From Mesotaenium endlicherianum (taxonomy: Eukaryota > Streptophyta > Zygnematophyceae > Zygnematales > Mesotaeniaceae), in contig WELA01001245.1 in NCBI GenBank assembly GCA_009602735.1, forward strand, positions 71,233-106,322: DNA of 35,090 bases, read 5' to 3'. The notes below the pieces were generated by a model that was not told where the DNA came from, made no database searches, and worked only from the letters and a program-made list of their open reading frames with translations. Within the stretch, counting starts at the first letter, position 1, and every line of letters begins with the position of its first letter. This document shows positions 1 to 10,300 of the stretch, one piece after another. A program made the translations under genes and the position numbers.

Positions 1-19
1 GGGGGGGCACAGCTTCAAC

Positions 20-235
20 CAAGTAAGGGAGGTATACGCGTTCACACTGGGCCCATATATGAACCACCCAAGACCCTAATCCCGCAAAGAGGGTCCCTTG
101 AGGTGTGCACCGGGGCCTGCAGTGAAGCCTGCTAGGGAGAGAAGAGCTGCGTGTTCACACTGGATACGTATATAAACCAGGGAAGGGGTTTCAAGGCGCG
201 CACCGAGGCTTGCGGAGTAGCCTGCTAGCGCCAGG
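20..235. repeat. Two-copy tandem duplication over the end of COQ2 exon 6
   Basis: Two degenerate copies of a unit of about 94 bases. On the minus strand both contain CTAGCAGGCT, then a G/C-rich stretch with GGTGC, a GGTTTATATA or GGTTCATATA segment, and CCAGTGTGAAC. The copy nearer 228-204 contains the last codons of exon 6 and its donor. The other, near 135-105, repeats the same junction inside the intron. Confidence 0.7.
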
Positions 236-3200
236 CCTGAGAGGGCAGATGCTCCGAACCCCGCCAGCCAATAGGGCGTGGCCTCGCCGAAGAGCAGAGC
301 CGTCGACCTCACGCCCACTCTGGCGTCGTCCGCCTTGTCCTGCAAGCACGCAAGCGAGCGAACGAGCAAAGGGGAGCAAGAGGGGGAGCAAGCGAGGCAG
401 CAAGTGAGCGAGCGGGCAAGTGAGGGAGCGAGCGGGCGAGCGAGGCACCAAGTGAGCGAGCGTGCAAGCGACACAGGGTGCACTGCAAAATTAGGGATTA
501 GCTTCGGGTAGGTTGGGCGCCAGGCGTCTCTTGGCTGTTGCCAGCACGCCTCCCTGCCACCTGGCAGTGTGCACTCACCACACACGACCTCGAATTTCAG
601 ACGGCCCAAGTGCCGCAAGAGATGGCTTCAGACACATCCTTGGGCGAGCAAACGAGCAAGCAAGCAAGCTGCGAACCCGAAGCACAAATCCTAGAGTGTA
701 GAGATGCATGCACCGTCTACTGAAGTGCATCACTGGAAGTCACAGGTGGGAGTTGCAGAAATGCGCCAAGTGGCAGGCATGAACATGACCCCTCACGTCA
801 GCAGTTGACATGTGTTGACGAGCAAACTGGCTTCATGCAGGATCGCGCTCACTTGGCACTTAACACAAGCAAGGGCACACCGTGGGCTCCAGCTACCAGT
901 GCTGCACGGGGAATATTCCCAGCACTTTGAGGCAGGCCCATTTCAGAAATGAGGCCAAATTTTCTGCTGAGTCTGCGCCTAGGAGACCACCAAAAAACGA
1001 GAAAAAGTGCACGTACGGGCGCACGTGCACGAGCGAGCGCTTGCACGCAACATCCAGGCGAGTGAGCGACTGCGCGCTCGTGCACCTGCACAGGAGCGAG
1101 CATGCGCACGAGCAGTTTAGGACACAAGCGTGCGCGCGCCCATGCTTGCACCTGATGCGCGTAGATGGTGTCGTACACGAGGGTCCACGCAATGCAGGCC
1201 GCATAGAGCGGCGCCACCACCCCGGGCTCCAGGCTGCCCCGGACGGCGGCCCAACCCAGGAGCGCCCCCCAGTTGAACGTCAGGCCCAGAAACGCCTGGG
1301 GCTGCGCAGATCCCCCAAGCAAGCAAGCGAGCGAGCGAGCGAACGAGCGCCCCCATAACGCCGCGGTGATGAGTTAGGTTTTCCCGGTGAGGAGTTACGA
1401 ACGCCTGGGGCTGCAAGAGAACCCCCGAAGAAGCAAGCGAGCGAGCGAGCGGGCAAGTGGGCGAGCTGTCGGGTGGGCGCTTTCGGAAGCGCCGCAACGG
1501 TGTTAACATATTTTCTGAATGGGGGCAGGGAACGCCCGCGGCTGCACACGTCCCGTGAAAACGGTGAGCAGGAGTTCCAACAAGCACTGCAGCAACGACT
1601 TGGGCGTTCCAAGTGAGGCTCATAGATGCCCCGGGCGTGCAGAGGTCCCGGCAAGCCCGGGGGCGGTTTCCCCTAAAAACACCGCGGCAAGGGGGGGGCC
1701 GTTCTCTTAGAGTAATTGGGTTGGTGACCCCGCAATCTGTGCCTTCGGTTGGGAGCAGGAGCGTCGGTGGCTGCATTGGACAACCTCACTCTGAGTAGGG
1801 CCTCCCAGTGCGCTGTGTCGCTCTATTGCGTCCGAACGGTTTTGCAGATGCATGTAACGTGGATGCCAAGCACATGCAAGCAGTCCTCCTCGCCAAGCTG
1901 GACCCGTAAGAAGTGAGAAACTGCTACTGTTTCAATGGCATCCGTTTTGCGTCTGACAAAACCCAAAAAATGGCTAAGTGCAGAGAGAGGCTTCACATGC
2001 ATAACAATCCACGCTTGTTCGACTCACAACACGTGAGGAGAGAAATTCCCGTCACGAGTAAATGCCGCAGATTCAAGCAGCAGACCGCAACCCGCAGGGC
2101 CGACCATGCCGTTCCAACATCGCGTGGAGGAGCGTGCAGATCAAAGTCTCAGCCAGGCGTAGGCAGAGACGGGGCCAGAGTGAGCCTGGGGGGGGGCCGA
2201 CGCGGAGCGGCTCCTGGGAGCCCTCTGAGAAGCGAGCGGGCGAGCTCACCCAGTGCGTGAAGCGCTTCATGAGAGGGTACGTGAAGACGAGCGCCAGCGA
2301 CGACGCTCCCAGGGCCTGGCTGTGGAGGCGCAACGCCGCCCGCCCGTGGAGAGGGAAGAGAAGGAAATAAGAAGGAAAGAGAAGAGAAGAAGGAAGAAAT
2401 AAGGAAAAGGTCAGTGCGTTCCAGCTGGCGCGCACGTGCGCACGCTGTGCGGACGCGCACTCGTGCGGGCACGTGCGCGCGCGCAGATGCGCACGCGCGC
2501 ACGCGCTTCCTTGCCGCCGTGACAAGCGGCTGGCAAGGGGTGCCAACCACTTGTCAGTCACAAGGATCACGGGATGACAGCAGGTGCGGGAATGCCAAGG
2601 GCGGCACAGTGTTCCCCGGAAGGGCAGGCTGGCAGCAGCGTCCAGAGCTTCCAAAACCTTCTGGTACGCGTCCACACGGGGGGAAGACAGCAGCAGCGCA
2701 TCGCAGCTGAGCACTATCTCTCCCTCCCTCCCTCCCTTTCTCTCCCCTCCCCCCNCTCCCTTTCTCTCACTTTACCGTACGGTTTACTAGGAGGCAGGCA
2801 GCACTTGTGGGCGGGCACACGCGAGATAGCCAAAGATTGCAGCGCCAGACAAACATGGGCGCACTCATACGTAGAGAGCAACAAGGTGGGGCGATGGCAG
2901 GGGCGGGGGAGGAAGAAGAGCCTCATCATCCAAAAAAAGGCACACGCGAACACGCGCGCGTGGATGCGTATGCACGGGGGGGGTGCTTGCCCCTCCAGCA
3001 GCGCCAGGGACAAAATCAAAGGAGGGCCTCAGACGAAACAAACTTCAAGCAGACAGGGAGAAACATGAGGGCGGCCCCGCAGGCGGGGGAGGGGAGGAAA
3101 GCACCTGAAGGTGTTAAGCTGCAGGAGGATGCCAAGGCCGAGCGTGAGCTGCGCCCCCAAGAAGGCCACGCCCTGCAGCGGGGATAGTGCGCCAGCTGCC

Positions 3201-4178
3201 AGGGGCCGGGTCCTCGTCCTCGCCACCTGTCCACGCCGCGGCGGGGCAGGAAGGCGAGGCAGAAGCACGCGGACAGGGTGCTTCTCAGAAGTTGCCATCA
3301 AAGCATTCCAACGCATCGCTCCATCGCGATGACCATATATGGGCCAAATAATCACGCAGATCCGAAGGCCTAAAACCAAACCCGGAACCCCTAGACTCTA
3401 GAAATTGCCGTGCACGGCATTGTGGACTTGTGGACGGATATGATGAAAGATTGCAGGGTCTGGGGAGGAGGAGGAGGACCTAACCCGTGCAGGTCAAAAC
3501 CCACAGAAGCATCTGCTTAGATTTATCATCTCCTAAGGTGCCCAAGGGGGTTCCAAACCCTCCCGCCCCCCTCCCGCTCCCCCTCCTTCTTTCTCCTGCT
3601 GCTCCGGCTCCTGCCCCTGCCTCTGTCCGTGCCCCTGCCCCAGCCAAGTATCACCGACCCAACTCTGTCTCTGACGCCAGATGACAACGTGCCTGCTCCC
3701 CTCTTTGCTTCCTCCCGCTTGTGCAGTCAGTGCTCTGCAGCAACTTCCAATACTCCCAGTCCACACATACCAAGCGTGTGGGAGACGATTCTGTCTGCGT
3801 TATGCAGGAGCTGGCTTGGCTGGATTGCATATGATCTGAAGGCCCCCTGAGGGAAAAAGGAAAGGGAGGGGAGGGGGGGGGGGAGGGAGAGATGCGCGTG
3901 TATGAAATAGGTGGAGCAGATGCAGAACGCACGTGGCCTGAAAATCACTCATGAGTTGTTTCTGGGGGGGAAGGGGTGTGGAGAGCAAGTGAGAGAGTGA
4001 ATGTTGGGAGCGAGCGCGTGCCTTGACATCGATGTCGCGATCCCACAGGTCGTTGATGGTGCAGCCCGCGCCTCTCAGGAGCACGGCGCCCACTCCGAAC
4101 AGCGACAGCATCCTGAGGTCCGGCAGAGCGCCAGCTGGCGCCGCCATGGCTATGGACCTGCAAAGCAAGCCCCCAGAA

Positions 4179-4210
<32 letters not shown>

Positions 4211-6519
4211 AGAGGTGCGAGGGTGGCGTGAAAGGGGTGATTGGAGACATCGAGTGAAAGAAAGCGATGAACTCTCCAGAAGCTGCACGATAGGCGGTTG
4301 CACCTGTTGTTGTGGCCGCGGCTGTGGCTCTCAAGCCCAGAACTTATTACCCTAACCCCTACACATGTTCCCGTTTCATGATCATAAACCCTGACCCCTG
4401 AACCCGGAGGTACCCTGAGAGCAACACAGCACACATCCCTACATGCCAGCATGGACGCTAGTCCTGTTGCTAGGCCTCGACGAGATTCATACCCCGTGAC
4501 CTAATCGTAACCCTAAAGTCTAGTTCAGCCGCAATCCAACCCAAACCTTGGAGCTAATCCTTGACCCTGGCCTCCCCCGCAGGTGCCAGACACAACCCTG
4601 CGCCAGGTGGCGCAGGCAGGTGGGCAAGACAGGCACGAAGCCTTCAAGGCCCCCAACTGCAACTAGCACGTCCGTGTTGTGGTCTAGAGGTTCAAGGTCT
4701 AGCTGGGTTCATGTTAACCCATGGACACCGAAAGCTGCAGCAGCTGACTCAAGTCCGAGTCGCCGTAAGCTGGCCCCTCGACATTCTTCATGGACGAACC
4801 TTTCTCCCAACAGATGCACAGGGCCTAGAGACCGCCGAGATCCATGGAGATCAAGGGCCCAGCCTTCTCCTAGGGCTAGGGCTGAGAGCCAGAGGCAGCT
4901 ATCAGCCACCCCGACCAGCCCTTCCGGATAGGTTTATTCTGTCTTCCAGATGTAAAAGTGCAACTGAAAAAGGAGGTGTCTGCTCCGACAGGCCCAAACC
5001 CTCAAACCCTGCACCCAATGCCCTTAACGACAACCACGGCCACCTGGCTGAGAAGGCAGCAAGATGAGTGAGCCGCTTCAACAGCCTGACCGCCGGAAGA
5101 GAAGAAGCTGGGCTGGGAGCCTTAACCCCGAACCCTTGCCCCAAAACCGAAACCTAACCCTATGCCCACGACCGTTCAACCCTCAGCAGCGCTACTGGCG
5201 TCTTGCTCTCGGGCTGGCCGTCAAGGCCGGGAGAAGAAGCACCAGTGAGGCTGCTTGCAGAATGTTCTGCTCCCTTGAAATGCGACAGAAGATGGCGGGA
5301 GATTCATCGGAGCAGGAGCAGGAGCAGGAGGGGCAAGGGCGGGAAGAGCAGCAGCAGCGGCAGCAGGAGCAGGGGCAACTCCAGGCGGCAGGGTCCCAGA
5401 ATCTAAGTCATCAAGCAAACAGGCAGCAGCTTGCTTTAAGAGGAGTTCTCAAGTCAGTAAAGGGAGTGGTGCCCGACAAGGCAGACGTGCTTAGAGAGAC
5501 AAGCAAACAGGCGGCAGCTTGTCATGAATCGAGAGCACACGCTTCATTAAAAAGGGAACTGTGCCCGAAAAGGCAGAGGTGCTCAAGGGGACGAAGCAAA
5601 GACAGCAAGCAGGCAGGCAGCAGCTTGCAGCGCCAGGAGCACAAGAGCAGGTAAAGGAGGCCGTGCCAAAAAAGGCAGAGGCATACCACAGCCCCGGCCA
5701 CAGGAGGAGCCATGTGCCTATCGGCTTGTCCAGCCTGGCCAGGTGTGCATACGGCTGCAGACCTCTCGGGACCACTCTCTCGATCCAGGTGGCGGCTGGA
5801 GCAGGCGTCTCAGCTGAGGAGCCACCGGCAGCCTCCTGCTGCAGTGCAGGGTTCAGGGCTTTAGCTTCATGCAAGCCCTCCCGTAGCTTAGCAGGAGCCC
5901 CAGCATCTGGCTCTTGTGACGGCTGAGCACGGCTGCCACTCCCACAACCATGGGCCTTTTCAGTGCTGCAGAGTGTGCTAGTGGTACTCAGAGGTCTGCC
6001 GTCCCCACTCTTAGGGTATCTGAAGTTTGGAACTGAGCCCAGTTGGCCTGTGAGCAGGATGGCGCCCTTGGCACCAAGCATGCCTGCTGGGCATGCTCTG
6101 CTTGCATTTCCAGGAGAGATGGAACGGCTGGGTTCTTGAATGCCTCCATCATCACTTTGCAGCTCAAGGACCCTTCTACACTGTGCTCGCAAGTAGGAAA
6201 CTTCAAGCCTTTCATTTCCTGTCAAGTTCTCCCGCCGTGTCCTTCCATAACTTAGTGCAATGTCAAGTTGCCAGAGTGACTGTGCTGGCTGATGAGGCTT
6301 GCAGATAGATCGAAGGTAGGCATTGCACTTCCAGTCCTTATTGAAGGGGGGGACTGCCTCTGTCACAGCCCAAGGTACCGGCACAGCCTCTATATATTTG
6401 CTCGTGGCAATGTCATCCTTAGCAGTACAAAGCAAAGGTGCTCTATCCAAGCCTCGCCGTGCTCTCGCCCTGTAAGTTGCCAAAGCTCTTGTCACAAATC
6501 GATGCCTTGACATTGTCAC
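204..6519 (-). CDS. COQ2: 4-hydroxybenzoate polyprenyltransferase, mitochondrial (COQ2), six exons, 3' end outside window
   Basis: UbiA-family membrane enzyme that attaches the polyprenyl tail to 4-hydroxybenzoate in ubiquinone synthesis at the mitochondrial inner membrane. Exons on the minus strand: 6519-5687, 4157-4022, 3226-3105, 2319-2250, 1301-1152 and 339-204; reading phases join exactly. About 483 residues are visible. The first Asp-rich motif NDLWDRDID (residues 313-321) and the second, [13 protein letters not shown] (430-442, split by intron 5), are both intact, as are [18 protein letters not shown] and [11 protein letters not shown]. The N-terminus [17 protein letters not shown] is basic and Ser/Thr/Ala-rich, as expected for a mitochondrial leader. 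About 245 residues precede the conserved core, longer than usual, so part of exon 1 could be an unrecognised intron or a later start could be used. Intron 2 seems to use a GC donor. The C-terminal portion lies beyond position 1. Identity is secure; the start is less so. Confidence 0.93.
345..475 (-). repeat. Degenerate GCTC/GCTT tetranucleotide tract upstream of COQ2 exon 6
   Basis: The plus strand reads as repeated gagcgagcaag; on the transcribed strand this is a run of CTCGCTCGCTTG in intron 5, ending just before the exon 6 acceptor (CTTGCAG). It may serve as the polypyrimidine tract. Similar tracts lie at about 640-675, 1030-1100, 1314-1345 and 1432-1465 in the same gene. Confidence 0.7.
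1288..1640. repeat. Tandem copies of the COQ2 intron 4/exon 5 junction
   Basis: The true acceptor of exon 5 is at 1302-1303. Near 1398-1416 the sequence GAACGCCTGGGGCTGCA is repeated together with the adjoining GCTC tract, that is, a second CAG followed by the first 12 or so exon bases on the minus strand. Weaker copies are seen near 1528-1546 and 1625-1645. The spacing is about 100-130 bases. Confidence 0.65.
2755..2755. other. Single ambiguous base in a C/T-rich intron tract
   Basis: One N inside a CCCTCCC tract in COQ2 intron 3, a likely homopolymer-linked base-calling problem. It does not touch a coding exon. A second such N is at 16595, in a C-rich intron of the BAG6-like gene. Confidence 0.9.
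4182..4210. repeat. Poly-G run of 29 bases (poly-C on the COQ2 transcript strand)
   Basis: Uninterrupted G run on the plus strand, about 25 bases upstream (transcript sense) of the exon 2 acceptor of COQ2. The true length is uncertain because such runs are prone to sequencing slippage. Confidence 0.9.
4340..5175. repeat. Scattered telomere-like CCCTAA / CCCTGA motifs in COQ2 intron 1
   Basis: The plus strand repeatedly shows AACCC-type words: CCCTAACCCCTAC, AACCCTGACCCCTGAACCC, AACCCTAAAG, CAAACCCTCAAACCCTG and AAACCTAACCCTATG. They resemble a decayed plant-type (CCCTAAA)n telomere array, interspersed with unrelated sequence. No exon is evident inside this stretch. Confidence 0.45.
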
Positions 6520-7393
6520 AGGATGTATCTCATGCTAGACACCTACATTTGAAATCTTCTATACCAACGCACGATTGCATTAAGCGATACCCAAACACAT
6601 AAACTACCGCATTGACTGAAAGTGACTTTATTAATCATCCAACCACCAGTTTAGCTGTGTACAAACTCCCATCACAGAAAAAGGACCTGCGCTCAGTACG
6701 AGCGCACAAAGATTTGCAAGCGGTACACTTTTATCGAGACGACATGGCCGAGGTTGATTGCTCTAGCTTTCAGTAATTCCATGCATGTTCATAGGCACCC
6801 AAAGCACTTACAGTGCACCAAAAGCGATAAAAATCAACCATGCAAAAACATTTCCCCTCATCACCCTCTTTCGTCTGGTACAGGCCGGTGCGTATATCGG
6901 TGTGACAACTTCAAGTTTTTTAAGATATGAAAACGGTATGTCATATTCGAGTAAGGTGAAGACCGTTTTATATGGTTTTGTATCATTTCAGAATGGTTTT
7001 CCACGAAGCAACGCAGTTGATCGCATTACGTCGGTAAAGTACATCTTTATCGCATATGGATGTGGACGTCCATCTACATGCTTGAGCCCCTTGCATGACT
7101 CGTCACACTCCCGTTACATGAGTGTCGGTACTGGAGCAAAGCTGTCACTAAGCCTTCTGACCTTTCTGTAGATCTCTTCTATTGCCTAAGTTTGCTGCAT
7201 GAGAAACACTACAGCTACAGACCCGAGTGTATGAGAGCGCCAGAGGTAGCTAGAATCGGTGAAGTCAGACAAAGGAGGAGTGTTTTTCAAAGACAGATTA
7301 CCATCCTGACAGGTCCCATGTTCGGCTGTTACTTGATTTCTTCCACAAACTGAGGTTCTGTTTCTCGTTAGTAGTTTCAGATACAATACCACA
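6520..7393. promoter_or_regulatory. Divergent intergenic region, shared COQ2/BAG6 promoter region
   Basis: The 874 bases separate the divergent start codons of COQ2 (minus) and the BAG6-like gene (plus). The region is clearly AT-richer than either flank. No convincing TATA box could be fixed relative to a start site. A 128-codon open frame at 6785-7171 (plus) has no recognised motif and is probably chance, although it is long for AT-rich sequence. Both 5' UTRs and core promoters must lie here. Confidence 0.55.
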
Positions 7394-10300
7394 ATGTCTA
7401 AAGATGCAGCCGAAAGCTCGTCCCCGGCTAGCGAAGAGAAGCTCAACTTGAAATTGAAGACGTTGGATCAAAACACATATAGCATCAGCGTGTCAAAGAA
7501 TGTAAGCTTTTTGTCAAGTGGATGTTCTTGCTTGTTTGTCTTAGAGGGGCTGTTGTCTTCACGCGTTTTTATTTGGAGATCACTTCACAACAGCTCGGAG
7601 CGCGTCTAATCATGTCGATGGTATTTATATGCAGATATCTGTGACGGAGTTAAAGGAGCAGATAGCTCAAGTATCTGGGGTACCTCTTGAGCAACAACGT
7701 GTCATCTGCAGGGGAAAAGTTTTGAAAGAAGGCCAACCCTTATCTTCTTACAGTATCCTCCTCATGAGCCTTTGACTCTGCGTGATGGTCTTGTTTGTTC
7801 CATATCCACTTTTGTCCTTTTAATTGTACGATGTTCCAAGCATAAAAGTACACGTTGACGTGACTGGAAACTAAAATTTGGAGACTGACAACGAGTGAAT
7901 TATGGGAGTCTTTCCACCGTGGGCGTTGTAAACGAGTAGCTCAGATTACAGTGTGGCCCTAATCCTTAACACCTCATCAAGATGTCGAAGAAGGGCATGT
8001 TCTACACTTGGTGGCAAGGCAACCTGCAGAGCAGCTTCCACAAGCAAATGCTGGAGATAACGGGAGTGAGGAAAGTGGACGAGGTCTTTTGCATAACCTT
8101 CCTCGGTATCTGTCTCTGAAGTAACATATGCTTCTACAAACTTAAGCTGAACAGCTGGCCGTTCGACTCCTCATAATTCATGATGTCAGTGTTGCCAGTA
8201 TTTCTACCTTGTAGACGATGCCAAGTACCATATTCTTGTCTTGACTCCAGGATGCATTGTAACTGCTCACCACCAGCAAGGTTTGTGTATAGGGTAGGTG
8301 AATTGCAAGAAGGGATATTGGGTTGGGCGTGGCTTGAGGGAGAGCAACACGTGATGCTATACTCTTCCAACTTTTTGAGGAGTATGTGGCAGAAGTTATC
8401 ATACCCAAAACATATGTGGGTAACAAGGCTGACATTGCTGGCCTACGAAAAACTTGCTTGGGCCGGTTGAACCTGAGCTACTTACATTTGCTGCTAGTGC
8501 AGAGAACCTGCCAGTCGTGAAGTTTCAGGGCTTTCTTTTGGTCAGTAAATAACGACTGCAACGTCCTCATTTGCAGATGAGAATGCGAATGGGAGCAACA
8601 GTGTTCTCATGGGCATCAATATATCTACGGACGGGGCAGTCCCAGACTTGGGCCGGGTAAGAGAAGGCCTAAATACACACACTCACAATGGGCTCCATCA
8701 TGACTGGCCCCAATACCTCTTTGCTCATGTCTGTGGGTAAGGTCGATGATGTGAGAGAGTGATCCTCATGAAAAACGTTATATATCTGGGGTAGATTGAA
8801 GGTGCTATGATCAACCACTATGCTGCAACTTCTCCTTCCAAGCGAAAGAGACTTCTGCTTTGAGCCACTGGTCTTATATGTAAAAGCAATTTTCATACCC
8901 CTCCACGCCTGCTGTGCTGTACATCGCAGTTACAGCCTCCTGTGTGTTGCCCTATCTTCTGGTTTCTGGAAATACTTCCTATGATGATGACATTCTAAGC
9001 AGACATTACCTGTGTAGGTCATCTTTACTTGCAAGCTTGCAGCATTGACTTCAAATTAAATGACAGCATCCGATGTGTGTTAGGTTGCAACATTGACTTT
9101 GTGTTGAAGGGTGCCGAGTGCAGATTGTGGCATCAGTGCTTAATTCCATCGGCCTCGCTGGTGCCATAGCCGCTCATGTACCCGTAAGCATGCTGTCTCC
9201 GTACCTCTGTCAGTAGGTCATCCTCTTTTGCATATGCAGATTGCGCAATTTGTTCTTGTGGGTTGTTTGTCGATTGAGATCTTGTAGTTACTGTCGATAA
9301 GATCATCCAAGAGCAAACAGCTTTTGTTACTGTTGCTTAACGCTGTGCTCACAAGGGTGTAACTGGATTTGAGAGACACTGCCTACTTGTAGTTATATAT
9401 GCATTATTTCTCAGCTTGCCTGGAGAGGCCCGCCAAGGAGTAGCTGACTTGTGTCATACCATCATATACGTTGGCAGGGGGCACCACTTGGAGCCCAAAG
9501 CACTTGCTGTGATATCAATATACATAGTGTATCTAGTGTATCTAGTATATGTACACGAGATACATTAGTATAAAAATCTTAACCCACTTGCTCCTGCTGA
9601 TCCATGTGGCAGGGTGCTGCAGCTGGCCAATCAGACGCAGCACCAGGTGCAAGCACAGGGCCAAGCTCTTCTGCACAGCAGCAGCAGGGAGGCGCTCCGG
9701 GACAGGCAGGGGCAGGGGCAGGGGGAGGACAGGGGGGAAGTCAGCAGGGGACGCAGGAAGCGTTTTCTGCTCCCGGCATACAGGTGCAGGTCGAGACTGT
9801 CTATGGCCTGTCGCCTGGCATGGCTCACATGGCTCACATGGCTCCGTTTATGGCCGGGAGGCCTGCAGCAGGAGCACCTGTTGGTGCCCATCCTGCGCAA
9901 GGCCTTCAGGTACCTTGGTGGCTTCGTTGGTTTTTGGCGTCAGGGTTAGGATTATGTGTGGGTATATATATGGAGTTGGTATAATGTGTCCTAGGAGCTT
10001 GAGACAGGCCCTGCTGCAGGGTAGCTAGGCAAGGCAGTGCCGATGCGTGGGGTGCTTGCAGCTGGAGCATGCTGCAGGGTAGCTGGGCAAGGCAGTGTTT
10101 ATGTATGGGCACTTCTGATGTCGCACTGGAGCAGAGGCAGGAGCTTGCTGCAGTGTAGTTAGGCAAGGGAGAGCCTCTGCGCGGGGTGCTTGTGTGTTGC
10201 ACTGGGGCTTGAGGCAGGGCCTGCTGAGGGTAGTTAGGCAGGGCACCCCTGGAATTACCCAATTGCACAGAATGTTGCCGAATAGTGGGTGGGTTTGAAT

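Noticed and set aside
345..475. CRISPR-like or minisatellite array
   Set aside because: It is a degenerate tetranucleotide tract in a eukaryotic intron, with no regular spacers.
3945..4334. Minus-strand frames with long poly-Pro and poly-Gly runs
   Set aside because: They come from the poly-G/poly-C tract in COQ2 intron 1. Only 4157-4022 in one frame is an exon.
6785..7171. 128-codon open frame in the COQ2/BAG6 intergenic region
   Set aside because: No motif, no splice context and no relative recognised; it sits where both promoters must be.
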